Assembly (NCBI GenBank): GCA_033980235.1 | Contig: CM067065.1 | Coordinates: 9,255,328-9,319,327, forward strand | Source: Diadema setosum | Lineage: Eukaryota; Echinodermata; Echinoidea; Diadematoida; Diadematidae | Direction of reading: 5' to 3' | DNA length: 64,000 nt | The notes under the pieces: model-generated | The model's input: only the letters and a program-made list of their open reading frames with translations | The model's database searches: none | What the model was told of the DNA's origin: nothing | Program-made: the position numbers and the translations under genes | Part shown: positions 33,528-45,432 of the stretch, piece after piece | How the letters are laid out: each line of letters opens with the position of its first letter | How positions within the stretch are numbered: position 1 is the first letter of the stretch

Positions 33528-36500
33528 TATGCATGTGTATTATGTATGTGTGCGTGATTGTGTATGTGTGATTGTGTGTTTTTCGAAACAAAGCTGACAT
33601 GGGAGCAGGGTGTTTTTTTTTGTGATCTCTTCCTTCAAAATGTGGACCACTGTGTTTCCTTTGTGTAGTTCTGTTTCGAATCTCCATAATAGCATTATGT
33701 GACCCAGCTGTGAAACACGTTACATGTTAACATGAATAAAGTGCTTTTCGGCTAGGACCAATCGGTATCCGCTGCCTGAGTCCTGACAGTTACAGACACT
33801 GTTTATCATTGTTCAAAGATTGAGATATCCTTCATGAATAAATGGCATTCTAGCAATGTTTTCACTTTAGTTTGCGTATGAGGTTAATGGTATCGCCCGT
33901 ATTGATTTTACGTGAGGACTCAAAAAACATGTGAAGAAGGTCAACTAAGTCAATCTTGAGTTTTTTATATGTTCTGAAAGAACTATTCTAAGTGTGGGAA
34001 CATAAAATGAACGGGAAAGTATGTAGAGTAGTGAGATCAGGTATGTCTTAGATGCCCCTTGTAATTTCTTGAAAATCCTTAGCACAATTTTCACTTTCAA
34101 CTCTAATAACTTTGGAATGGACAATGCTATCACTTTGAATAATGGCATTAATCATGGACTGAATGTGTTTATGAAGCATGCTCAATTTAACCTGAATATG
34201 ATATTCACTTTATTAATGCTCCCGCATGGTTAGCATTTTTTTTTTTTTTTTGTCCCATTCATTACGCAGCTTGCGTGGTTTTGGAAAGATTCGTAGACCC
34301 GGCTTGTACTCTTGAGACTCTTTTATCAGTTCTCACTTTTCCAGACATTGCCAGAATGGGTGTTTTCTTTACAGTATTTAGATAGGTATGGAGAATCCGT
34401 ATGAATTGCGTTATACATCATTTAAAAGCTTTAAGTCCGCTTTTTGAGAATTGTATTCTGCCCTCAACTAAAAATCCATATCTGGCGATTATTTGCGACG
34501 GATGGTCACATATTTATCTTCTTTAATGTATAGACCTATGAACGAAGTTCCAGTTATGATGAGATGGATAGTACATAGCATTGGGTGCTGATGCACTTGC
34601 TCAGATATTTCATTTGTCAATTTATAATGGCATATTCTTTGAGAAGATGATATTGGCTATTAAAAGTGATTCAAGTAAAGCTGAAAGTTGAAAAACATCA
34701 CCATGTACTGATGTAGTCAACTGGCAAAATGAAACATGAAGACATGGCGAGTACTTACATATGCGACCCTGCTTCACAAAACCAACTTAAAGTCGCCAAA
34801 TTTGAATGTTTTGTTAAGGACATATTCTGAAAGAGCAGACTCTACGCTTTGAAATGATGTGTAACTCAATTCAATCTTAATAATGAGAAGAAGGCACACA
34901 CTCTGGAAAAGTACGAACTGAGAACCAAGGGCGCCGGAAGCGGGGGGCAGGGGTGGCACTTGCCCCCCCCCCCCCCCCAGTGCCCCCTGTAACAAATAAT
35001 TAATCACTGATTTAAAGACCAAAATGAACAATAAAGGCATATTTCTTGTCTAAATGTTGTAATTTCATAACTGAAAATGCAAAAATTTTCGCCCCTAACG
35101 GGGCGAAAATCATAATACACTAACAACATACATTATTGTATCTACACTAATAGTAACTTATGAGTAAATTTAGTGTATAGATGGTAGCCTCGTGTACTCG
35201 AGTGTGCCCGCTGAAACATACATTTAGTAAACCTTACATTTTTCATTTTCTTCTTTGCTTTCTAGCAGTATAAGAATATGTTTTATTGTTCGAACGATGC
35301 GATCACGTTTAAGCTTTTAATGAGTACATTTCAGATAAATTGCAAAGTGAAAGTGGCTCGCTCGTTCTGCCCGTACTTATAGTAAAATGATAAGTTTTCA
35401 TAAGTTATTATCATAGTCCTTCGCAGTGATTTCTTTACTATTCTTTTACTCAGAAATTTAATCCAAAATGTTCTATAAAAGCGACTATTATAGTCTGTTT
35501 TTACAAAAAGTCCCTACCGCGGGAGGGGGTATCCCCCTCCCACACACTCCCCCGCTCGGTCGCTTCGCTCCCTCGACGAGGATCTCACACCATCACATAA
35601 TATACCCCCCGTATGTTAAGATCACGGTCCTTCAAACTGATTTTTTTCAATATGTTAATTCCCTAGAAATTTGCTTTAAATTCTTTATAAACGCGACTTT
35701 TATACTCTGTTTTTACAAAAAGTCCCTACCGTGGGAGGGGGTATCCCCCCTCCCACACACCCCCCCCCCGTCGCTTTGCTCCCTCGCCGAGGATCTCACA
35801 CCATCACATTATTATGTACTCCCGTATGTAATAATCATAGTCCTTCGCACTGATTATTTTTCACTATGTTTAATTCCTTAGAAATTTGCTTTTAAATGGT
35901 CTATTAACGCGACTTTTGTACCCTGTTTTACAAAAGCTCCCTACAGTGGGGGGGGGGGGGGGATCCCCTTTCCACCCCCCTCGCTCGCTTCGCTCCTGCG
36001 CCGAGGATCTTACATCGTCACATAAAATGTGCCCCCGTTGAGATTTTGCCCCCCCCCCCCCCCCCCCCCCCCAACACCAGAAGTGTTCCGGCGCGCTTGC
36101 TGAGAACAGAGGCTCAGCAGTACGGGGTCTATTCAAGCGATTTAATCTTTTACAAGCCGTGCTAGCTGTGCAATAAGACAGGATGTAAACAACTGGAGCA
36201 ACAACAATGAAGAGATTATCAAAATAACCTGAAATTGAGCATGCTTTAACACATTCTGTCCATAATCAATGATAAGTTTAAACGCAACAGCATCATCCTT
36301 TCTAAAGTCAATAGATTTGATAGTAAAGAGGGTGTATACGGCTTTTAAGAAATTGAAATGGGACTCTATAAAACACACATTACCACATTATTCTGCAAAA
36401 AAATGTAAAAAAAAACCTTGCTAAAACAACATGTACTGTTCGTTAACACAATGTAAAAGAAGACTGTCCCTTTTAGAAAGTATTAGAAACTCAAGATTGG

Positions 36501-39500
36501 CTAGGTTGACTCATTTCACCTATTTCCTGTCCTTACACAAAATCAGTGCTTGCGACGTTTTGTTGGTTTTGTGATGCACGGTCACAAATAACATTTTAGA
36601 TGAATTAGTACAGCATGAATTTATCAAAAGAATGAATTGTCAAAGGAACAACTCAATTTCCCTATTAACATAATTATTATAATGCAACTCGCACATCGGA
36701 ATGGTTTACAGTTCCTTTGATCAAAATTCAAAGAGGAAGATAAAACTCTAAGAGCACAAATCAATTTAGCAGAGCTCAATTTGGGAAAAAAAAATCAATT
36801 AAAGGTGCAAACGTCGTAATTATACAGTACAATGCAGCACAGACAGTTTCGACGAGGCTGTGCGGCTGATGAGCCATGAGGTACATGGTATACAATTTAA
36901 TATTTTTAATCTTCGTTATGACAAACGGGATAATCTGTCTGCCGAATCCAAAATCTGCGCTCAATTGACAAAAAAAAAAAGGCTTTGAACTACACACACA
37001 TTTTGCTGTGTCCCCCCCCCCCTCTCCCCATGATGATGGGTTCGGGAGCTCTTCTACAACGTACAGTTACCGTAGGCACCCTACCCATTCCCCTAGCACG
37101 TGTATGGTACGACACGGTATTGTACGCTTGAATACATCCTTAAAATATTATAACACTCGCATTGTGTGCTGTGTACCGTGTGCCTCCGGAACAAAGACAT
37201 GGTGGAAACATGAAATACGTATATCATATATGCCATAAAACTGAAAGCTGGAAGGCACTGTGGTTTATCGTGTTGAGCGAAAATGCTCTCAATATTAAAA
37301 TCGTTTTTCCTGGCGGCACTAATTTATTTAACAAAGTAAATATGCCATAAGTTGTGATGTGGAAAGGAGTTGCATAAAAAGTGTCATGTAATATTACCTA
37401 CTACTATACAGTTTTTTGTTAGACCTTGGAATCCACTTTTGTTATGGGGAATTTCAGTCAAAATATAGATCTATATCCAAGGCTGATTGCTCGGTTGTTA
37501 TAATGCATGATTTACACTGACAACGATCCTTTCTTTACCCTCATAATTATTAACTTCACCATTATAACGATAATCGTCCCTGTATCAATCACTAGGTGTA
37601 GAGAAAAGACGAATGGCTGTCAGGTTGCCCCAAGTTCTGATTGCTTAATCAAACCACATCTGATAGCTGGCAGCATCCATTATAAGCGAGGAAGCTGAAC
37701 GGGTTGCGATATTTTTTTTTTCCCCAGGATGGGAAAGGCATTTATTTGTCTTCGTGACTTGGATAGAGAATAACTATCAAGTCTTTGACTTTTTTTTTCT
37801 CTCTCTAAGCCTGACGGAATAAACCGTTACATATTTAATATACTTTAGAAATGAAGAGCAAAAATGAAAACAAGATGTTGAGCAAAACCCATCAGCTTAG
37901 GGTTCAAACCACCGTCCATCTTTTAAACACTGGTAGCTCCATGATCAGAGCACTAACATATCGTGCCACAGCGAGGTGCTGCCGAGATTGGTGGTCATTG
38001 GGATATTGAAGTATGCGAACACAATTTGTCTCCCTATAGTCTTAGGTTTCAGACCTTTTTTGTTAGTAGACTGCCGTAGACTTTACACACACTAGTGACT
38101 TTCCCATCCTGGGGGGAAAAAAATATTGCGAGCGGGTTTGGGAGGGGGTTTGCCACTCGCTTTCATACCTTTTGAGCAATGCTAGGTGCTAGAGATTAGT
38201 CTCATTCCTCAGCCACAGTTTCTTGTCTACACAGACTTTAATTAGAAATTCCGTAAAATAGCCAATTTCAGGTGTGGGGATTCTTGAAAAATGTACTAAT
38301 ATTTCAAATTAAAATGGATTGTCCATGTACGTTTTTGACGGTGTTATCATAATTTTAAACCTATATGCAGGTTTTCCGAGGCTACTGGAGCGTATTCCTA
38401 ATTTTACTGGTCAACCGTGAAGGTAAAATCATGACTGCTCTTATTTCTTCCCACGCATTTGGTAACGATAGAAATCGTGATAAAAAAAAAAAAAGAAATC
38501 GACAGACATACATGGAAGTTTTGCATTGATATTCGGCATTGACTACAATTCGGACAACTGTGATAATTACATGAAAATCAATTAAGATCACCTTTTTAAC
38601 CTTATCCGTATCGCAAAACGAGCTAACTCCCATTATTGTTTAGTTGACATATTATTTGTTACTAAAGCTGCTAAAAACAAAGAAAACAATAAGAAATGCA
38701 GGATGTTTTTAATCACGACTTCGAAAACATTTCTTTTTATGTCACAAGTGAGGTATTACTGGAAAGGTTTGATTTTGCTCTATCTGATGATCGTCTTAAA
38801 GACTTTGAAATATCTAAAAATGGTTATTTTTCTAAACATTAAAGCTTCTTTTATCAAAGCTCACTTTTGCAATTTAACTAATCATATGAACTTCATAGGT
38901 AAGGATAGAAAAGATATAAGGAATTTGAAATTGGATTTTGAATTGAATTCAAATTAGAATTGGGACATATTTCAGAAGATATAAACCACTTCAAATTTGC
39001 TATTAGGTTTTAAAAGCAATAAAAGGTACAATCGACTTTAAACAAAGATAAATAATGTCATATGTGACCGTGCACCTCAAAACGAACATAAAGTCGCACA
39101 CACTGATTTAGCGTGAGGACTGAAAATAAGTGAAATGGGTCAACCTAGCCGAACTTGACTTTTTCATATTTTCTAAAAGAGCGGGTCTTCTTTTACATTA
39201 TGCTAAAATTTGGTATCATAAAACGGGCGGGAAAGTGTGTTTTTTTAGCAGTTTATCTCGAACATTTTTGGTAGAATTGTGTGATTAGGTGTGTCTTTAG
39301 AATCCCTTTTTCATTTCTGAAAAACCTTGTCACACTCTTCACTTTCAACTCTAATAACTTTTGAAAGGATAGTGCTACTGCTTTTAAAGTTGACATTAAG
39401 TATGGAAAGAATGTGTTAATGAGGCATGCTTAATTTCAGATTAATCTGATAATCCCTTCATTGGTGTTACTCTGTTGGTTTACTTCCTGGTTTTTTTTTT

Positions 39501-42500
39501 TTGTCCCATTTATCGCACAGCCAGCACGGTTTGGTAAAGATTAAGCGCTTAAATAGACACTGTACTTCAGAGCCTCTTTTCTCAGTTCACACTTTTCCTG
39601 AGTTTGTGCTTTCTTTCCAATATTTAGATAGGTTAGGAGAGTCCATTTGATTTGAGTTATACATCATTTTAAAGCCTAACGTCTGCTCTTTCAGAATATG
39701 GCCTTAAATAAAAATTCATGTCTGCTGACGTTTTGTTTGTTTTGAGGTGCAGAGTCACATATGTACAAAAATAACAGAATGGATCCACATTATCATAATA
39801 CTGAACCATACAGAAGAAAGATTAAACGGCGATATGACTGAATTACGATATACTGTATTTGAGGGACTGAAGTTTTCAATGGTGCTCAAAGGCCAGCTAG
39901 GTCAAGAATACATGGTTTATTCCATGAAATGTTTATTGAATAAAAGTGGCTCAGCTGTAACACCTTGCTTGCGTCGCCCTGGTTGCGGATCAGAGAGTTA
40001 GGTTGCTTGTATTAAAGGTGAACTGTACACAATCTACATTTCCAAGAATTTTTCTGTTAATTCTTGGTTTCATAGTGTGTTTATTTTCACACAAAGTTTT
40101 ATTGAAAAATATTATCCCTTCTGTCGATGTTCTTGCAAGAAAATATTGTATTACAAAACCAGTTTCTAGCTGCAATCTCTGTTGAACACATTCTTTCCTA
40201 CTTTCATTATCAGTAAATAAAAATGAAAGATGAAAGACATTGATCGTTACATTTTCATCTAGCAGCTTACATTACCTTGATGAGGATGTAGTGAAGACTC
40301 GCGACGTAACCAGCGATTGTGAGTTGCCAACAGGTCGTCACCTGTAGTCTCCAAGCAAATGCGAATTCTCATATTAGGTGGCCTAATGTTGATTTTGGAA
40401 AAGGAAAAAAAAACCCTCTATTGACATGAATACTTATTTTATTGTCTTGTGTGTGTGTGTGGTTTTTTTTTTGTTTAGTTCAAAAGATATTTCTTAGTGT
40501 AGCTATTGTGCCTCCTGACACGACTCTTATCTATCTAACAATTGGTTTGATTGTTCATTTTCTTGTTCGATTCCGTAGATGCCTGTTTTGCAAAAGGCCA
40601 CATGTGTCCAAACATCAAGCAACAGTTAGAAAACATGTGCCCTAACATCACTGTTGGAGCGAATGGCGAATATGTCAAACTCACTCCTAAATACGTGTCA
40701 CGTGATCATCTCCTCTATGACGTATCGATTCCACAAGAAGTCAGAGGAATGGAGAATTTCTATTGCGCTTACCCGGGTATTGTTGTTTTTGCTTTTAGTC
40801 GGCATACGATAATGGCTTGTGATGATGACTTTCTATTTCTCATGTGCCATCTTCACCTGTATTCAAGATATTAGGAGACGAAAATTAACTAGCACTCGAT
40901 GATTACTTCTTGCCATACTGAAATTAAGACGCGAAAGTTTTAAAAGAAAACCAAAACCAAAAGAGCAGTGTGAATTAAGAAGAAGCAGCAACATATTATA
41001 GTAAAACACATCAATGACGGTTTGAGGAAAATCGGACAATCGATGCAAATTTATGAATTTTTGAAGTTATGTTGTTGGAATCGCTGTAGAGATTCAACGT
41101 GTGCTTTGAGCGAGTGAATGTGTATGCGTATGTGTGTGTATGTGTGTATGTGGGGGGTAGTTCAAATAGTAATTTATTTTTGTTCCATTATTTCCTCTCC
41201 AACAGCTTGCATGTCCAACCCTTGTAAGTATGGACATTATACGTGTAAGGAAACTCTGGACGGGTACCGGTGTCTCTGCGCTTCACCGGCCGTAACCGGC
41301 ATCAAATGTACATAAGTATAATGAATGTTTTTCATTGAAAAGCAGGGTAATTAACTGATAGCGTTTAGTTCAGGGAGACCACTTTTTTTTTTCTTCCAAA
41401 AATGATATGAGCCAAAATTTTAGGAGCGTGTACAATTTTTTTTTTTCATTACTGCATGTATTTCAGCTACAGGTCCCACGACCAGCTGCTTTGCAAAATA
41501 GTCTGCAAAGCCAAACTGAGTATAATAGATGATGGCCAGAGATGGCCATATTATGTCTCTATATCTTTCCGTTTTCATTTATCAAGTAGTGAAAATCATG
41601 CGAAATTAATTTCTTCTTCAACGCATAAAAATGTTAAAGGGATGGTACAGTATTGGTAGAGGTGAGAATGGGGCTTTCAACATTTTGCGAGATACTAAGA
41701 AAACACGTATGAAGTATTACAGAGCCATATCAGCCATTTCAAAACCAATTTTTTATCAAATATATGTTGAATTCCTCATGGAATTACATGCTGTTTCATA
41801 TAAAAAAGAGTTTTTTTTTTTTTTTATTATCTAACCGAAAAAAATTAGAAACTTGAAATTAGGACTCAACCGAAATTATACGAGCCCTTTGAAACCTCTT
41901 ATTCTGTGCCTCCTCTCCGTCTATACGGAAAAAAAAACCCCAAATCCAAACTCACAAACAAACACACCAACAGATCATGCTCTTTTTTCCCCAAAATTAC
42001 TGCCCAATATTTCTAAAATGAAGCTAATGGCGGAGCTGATACTCTTGCAATGTTGTTGTTATTGTTGTTGCTATTGTTGTTGTTGTTGTTGTTTTATTGC
42101 TATTTTGATGATGATAATGGCGCAATTTCCAAAAGCCTAGCTTGTTCAAAATAACCAGGAGTTTCGCATTTTGTATTTCCTGACTTTCTCCACGGTACTT
42201 TTTGTCCTCCCTATATCCAACACTTTGGTAGCATTCCCTTTTAGTCCCTGCAAAAAGAAGACTCGAAACGAAGCAGGTAGATACTGTAGGTGTTCCTCTA
42301 GAGGAAGTATACCCTTGCCTCGAAACAAAACCTACCTTCTCGATCTGCTCGCCTATGTCTACCGTACGTGTGGCTTTGATGAAATATGGCTGGATTGTCA
42401 CTGCTGTTTTCAAACGAATGAGACATCGTGGGACTGGAAGGCTCGGACTACCACCGGGGACTGGGTGTGTTCTTATGCTGACCCGCTGAAAAGTCGTCTT

Positions 42501-43062
42501 CTAACTTCAGTCTACAAGGACGAAATTCCAGGTTATCATTATATATCATAATATTATTGGGACCATCTAGCTCGATACCAAGGAAATTCATAGATTAGAA
42601 CGCATTGCCTCTACTGCAGCCAGTAAATATCCCCCAAACTTCTGTGTAATTATCATCAGGCCATATACATCAAAGTCATTGATGCATAATACAGTTATCA
42701 TTGAATGAAAGATCGTGTAGCATGTTTTTTGCATTTCCACGATGTATCAAATCGTATTTTGATAATGTGATCGTGAAAAGTCACATCGAATTGAGTGTCA
42801 TCTCTATGAATATTCCAATTTTGGTTGAACTTTGACTGTGTCTCCCATCTCTAAAGATTTTTGTTAATTCCTCCGAAGTCTACAAAGTTGACACAAATCC
42901 CTATTTCATTTTTCATCGTGTTGTGCTCTCGCAGATCATCTCAAAAATGTTAGAAAGAAGAGCATCCTAGCTGTGAAGAGCAGCGCTGCCTCCAGCGAAG
43001 ATGTGGAATTCATTGCTTCGCGTAAGGAAGAAAGAGGATTTGTATGTGTTGGCAAGGACTGA
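32655..43062 (+). CDS. EGF-CTLD secreted protein gene, copy 2 (complete, six exons)
   Basis: Six exons (32655-32663, 38371-38422, 40579-40776, 41206-41307, 42232-42531, 42935-43062) give 789 bases, 262 codons plus stop. Residues 1-21 are a signal peptide (MFKVFRGYWSVFLILLVNR), 21-86 a Cys-containing domain, 87-120 a truncated EGF-like module and 121-262 a CTLD. The first junction is phase 0; all later ones are phase 1. A TATAAAA box lies 69 bases before the ATG. Introns 1 and 2 hold MITE and SINE sequence, while the later introns are short (429, 924 and 403 bases). Neither EPN nor QPD is seen in the CTLD. The role is unknown; an extracellular recognition or adhesion protein is an inference from the fold. 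Confidence 0.82.
33484..33530. repeat. (GT)n microsatellite
   Basis: Long GT run in intron 1 of copy 2. Another GT-rich tract is at 32809-32858. Confidence 0.88.
33900..34509. mobile_element. GTGACC-family MITE, left end lost
   Basis: Begins at the attgattttacgtgaggact segment normally about 35 bases inside, and ends gatggtcac. The left TIR is absent. Confidence 0.62.
34926..36099. mobile_element. hAT-like non-autonomous element
   Basis: The TIRs CAAGGGCGCCGGAA and CAAGCGCGCCGGAA (right, inverted) are flanked by an exact 8-bp target duplication CTGAGAAC (34918-34925, 36100-36107). That size, together with CA-starting GC-rich TIRs, is the hAT signature. Long C runs lie near both ends. No transposase frame is present. 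Internally it carries three tandem units of about 213 bases. Confidence 0.82.
35465..36030. repeat. three tandem ~213-base units inside the hAT-like element
   Basis: Units start near 35465, 35680 and 35893. Each has a (t/a)aa(a/c)gcgact head, a caaaaagtcccta segment, a G-run/C-run hairpin and tcgcttcgctcc. A related single piece, tcgcttcgctccctcg, occurs at 13494-13509. Confidence 0.72.
36590..37690. other. intron 1 of copy 2, no further feature seen
   Basis: AT-rich sequence with a C run at 37012-37022. No exon-like segment matches the other copies. Confidence 0.4.
37699..38137. mobile_element. TIR element in intron 1 of copy 2
   Basis: acgggttgcgatatttt plus ccccaggatgggaaag is inverted at 38098-38137 (ctttcccatcctgggg, aatattgcgagcgggt). 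About 440 bases long; it contains a tRNA-like SINE piece. Confidence 0.55.
37885..37985 (-). mobile_element. tRNA-derived SINE fragment
   Basis: On the minus strand, gtggcacgatatgttagtgc tctgatcatggagct (A-box region) is followed about 40 bases later by ggtggtttgaaccctaagc (B-box-like GGTTTGAACCC). The layout is that of a tRNA-derived SINE head. Confidence 0.45.
38371..38422 (+). CDS. copy 2 exon 2: signal-peptide hydrophobic core
   Basis: The acceptor is cctatatgcag and the donor is GTAAAATC. It reads VFRGYWSVFLILLVNRE plus one base. The copy 3 exon VFQAYWLLLLLLIDRK shows the same length class, phase and hydrophobic core. Ends in phase 1, matching the next exon, where the split codon becomes Asp followed by AC. 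Confidence 0.75.
39064..39758. mobile_element. GTGACC-family MITE
   Basis: 695 bases with exact ATAT duplications on both sides. It lies in intron 2 of copy 2, between the signal exon and the N-terminal domain exon. Confidence 0.83.
40579..40776 (+). CDS. copy 2 exon 3: Cys-containing N-terminal domain
   Basis: The exon is 66 codons between ...gattccgtag and GTATTG. It reads ACFAKGHMCPNI, then ENMCPNITVG, GEYVKLTPKYVSRDHLLYD and FYCAYPG. Four Cys (ACF, HMC, NMC, FYC) could form two disulfides; copy 1 lacks the first. NIT is a possible N-glycosylation site. I know of no family for this domain. Confidence 0.8.
41206..41307 (+). CDS. copy 2 exon 4: EGF-like module
   Basis: The exon is 34 codons: ACMSNPCKYGHYTCKETLDGYRCLCASPAVTGIK in sequence order, five Cys in EGF spacing. 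The only donor that keeps phase 1 splits the next codon as T|GT (donor GTACATAAGT), so the spliced protein loses the sixth Cys. Reading through the donor would give Cys, Thr and then TAA. The acceptor ctctccaacag is strong. Confidence 0.75.
42043..42092. repeat. (TTG)n repeat
   Basis: ttgttgttattgttgttgct runs in copy 2 intron 4. Confidence 0.8.
42232..42531 (+). CDS. copy 2 exon 5: N-terminal two thirds of CTLD
   Basis: The exon is 100 codons, phase 1 to phase 1, with acceptor ...cactttggtag and donor GTTATC. It reads FPFSPCKKKTRNEAGRYC, IPLPRNKTYLLDLLAYV, CGFDEIWLDCHCCF, WDWKARTTTGDWVC and SVYKDEIPG. PLPRNKTYLLDLLA, TCGFD(D/E)IWL, CHCC and TGDW are shared with copy 1. NKT and NET are possible glycosylation sites. 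Confidence 0.82.
42935..43062 (+). CDS. copy 2 exon 6: end of CTLD and stop
   Basis: The exon starts after tgtgctctcgcag and ends with TGA at 43060-43062. It reads DHLKNVRKKSILAVKSSA, EDVEFIASRKEERGFVCVGKD. GFVC is the usual closing Cys motif of a CTLD. Compared with copy 1 it has a three-codon length difference near its start. Confidence 0.82.
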
Positions 43063-43064
43063 CG

Positions 43065-44685
43065 GCGCTCCCCGTGTCGGGGAACCCCCAGGATCCCCGG
43101 TGATGTCAAGTCAGATTCTGCCCCCTTTTACTATTGTCCGCGACCTCTGTACTCATCGGGTATAGATATACACTTTTCCCTTTGCGTGGGCACACTACAT
43201 GTCGATAAATCTCACATGATTTCGTAAATGCCCGGAAAAGATAGAGCAGAATTTTTGAACATTTTTTTAGGCTCTTTCAGATGATAAGAAGCACATTAGA
43301 ATAGACACATTGATTAAAAAAAAAAAAAGATAGCAAAGAAGAACAACAAGAAGAAGAAAATACACGTGTAATTATTGATATTTCACATTTTCTGATAATT
43401 ATTAATAACACATTCTCCAAAATTACTTCAAAGCTTGAAAATTCTGAACTAAGTCAAAATCATATCTTTGTTTTCTCCATCCTTTTTCGAAAGCAAAAAC
43501 AATTACTATAAGAAAGTGAGATTCCTGAAGCTTGGTTATCCGCAAATGAGTCGAAACATGTAGAAAAACATTCGGAAAGAGAGAAGATACAACTTCTGAA
43601 AATTCTTGTCATGTTATATACCGCCATATGGAGTATGTTACTGCGTGATTAGACAGTGAACGTCTTACCAAGTAAAATTCGAACGTTGGTGTGTATATGA
43701 TAGTTCGTCTCATAATGAATAGATCCACTTGAATGTACACGTGATTGTATTGCCTCCTCCTCAGACTTCATCCACAAATCTTCAAACAAATCTTATCCAC
43801 GGTTGTGTTCAATATTTTGAATTCATATGTTTTGATATTTTCTTCATATTTCATCAAATTTCCATCAAATCAAATTTGAGTATTTCAATCGGAAACGTTG
43901 ACGCTTTATGATATTGAACATGATTGTACGGATTTCTATTCTTATTGTCGCTGATGTTGTTGCTGTTTTAGCTATCGAATGGCAAGTAAGACCGAGGTGA
44001 TATGTCATCCTATTCGTATCGCGTAAAATAGAAAGCGCAGAACTATGTAACGTGTGTGTTACGACATGCATAATTTTGTGTAAATAATGCAATGGGCGTA
44101 AAGCGATGTGCACAAAAATGTGCTGAACGTTGTGTTCAATGCGAACGATGTATATCAATATGTAACTTGCGCTAATATCCATAAAGTGCGGAGTTGTCTT
44201 ATTGTTACTTATCACTGTTTCTTGACAAAATAGGTTCGAACCATATTGGACATCATTGCATTTATGTTTATGTAATAAACTTAAAGGGATCTTATGTATA
44301 CAGTATGAGATGAAGTGAGGATTTATCTTTTTAACTTTTTTTTCAGATACTTTAAAACCAATCCATGAGTCATGTTGAAGAGCATATTTCAAGAGGAAGT
44401 CGAAGTATTTTTTTAAAATGAAAATCGGCTTAAAAGTGGGTGAGATATTAAGAAATAAAGTAAAACAAGGCGATCTTGTATAAAAGATGGGCCCCACTAT
44501 TTATTAGGATCGCTTTAATTTGGATATATTTTAGATATACATTACATACTGGGTCTACTGAGTGGAAACGAATTATTTTCATCCTACACAATGCAATTTG
44601 GAGATGTAACGTGAATATTGTGTTATGCACACTATAATGTGTGGATAATATGGAGACTATACGATATGGGCATAACGCTAAGTGC
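43065..44685. other. 3' flank of copy 2, no gene recognised
   Basis: The first 150 bases align with the copy 1 3' flank. A 210-codon minus-strand open frame (43865-44497) has no recognisable motif and no copy elsewhere in the window. Confidence 0.4.
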
Positions 44686-44688
44686 ACG

Positions 44689-45415
44689 ATGGGTGATTTC
44701 AAGTTCGGTGCTAGTGCTAGTGCTAGTGCTAGTGCTAGCCGCCAAATAACAGCGTTAAATCGAGCTCCAACACCGACGGTCAGATTAACGAGGCGATACC
44801 GATCAGAATTATCGATCACCAGCACTAGGTGTTGGATCACAGCACCGCGAGCTCCGCGGGAATTGCGCGACGAAAAAAGTGATGGCGCGTGATTACAGTC
44901 AAATGTTAAAAGATGTAGCCAAAACTGCTGAGTTTAAGACATATAGTAAGGAAGACGGATTAAAATGCCACAAATTGCATCCATTCCCCAAAATACAACT
45001 ATCTTAATTTGCTCCCAGGCTCAGATTTACCTAGCCATTTCTGGAGTGTTCGTGTACGTTACGTGGGCAACCACTGCATTAGCATAGACTTTGCACGTAA
45101 AACGTGCATCTAATATGGAAGTGAGTACAGGTCTCGCACGGCAACGCTAACACCAGTACCGAACTTGAAATGAAGAAAATGATAGTCCCTAGGGGCTAGT
45201 GTTGGTTAATGGGGAAAAAGCACGTAAATCGCTAACACAAACGGCGGAGCTCGGTTCAGCAGACGACATTCAACACCAAGCCCAGCACCAACTACCGGAA
45301 ATACGTCATAATTTTGAGGTCAACTCCCAACACCGACGTGATTTCAAGTTCGGTTTTATCGCCGGTGCTAGTGCTGAGATAGCACTAGCACTAGCACCGA
45401 ACTTGAAATCACCCA
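44689..45415. mobile_element. GCTAGT-repeat foldback element
   Basis: ATGGGTGATTTCAAGTTCGG followed by a (TGCTAG)n run at the left, and the same inverted at 45375-45415. Further copies of gatttcaagttcgg lie inside (45150-45165 inverted, 45340-45355 direct). Confidence 0.7.
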
Positions 45416-45432
45416 TTGTATCGACATAATTG

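Larger units (their letters stand above)
34763..36586. mobile_element. GTGACC-family MITE interrupted by a hAT-like element
   Basis: Ends gcgaccctgcttcacaaaac and gatgcacggtcac, borders ATAT/AAAT. After removing the 1174-base insertion and one 8-base duplicate it is about 642 bases, the normal family size. Confidence 0.78.

Noticed and set aside
35465..36030. CRISPR-like array
   Set aside because: Units are about 213 bases with no short repeat and spacer pattern, and the setting is a eukaryotic transposon.
43865..44497. 210-codon minus-strand open frame
   Set aside because: No recognisable motif, no relative in the window and composition biased by AT-rich sequence; probably chance.
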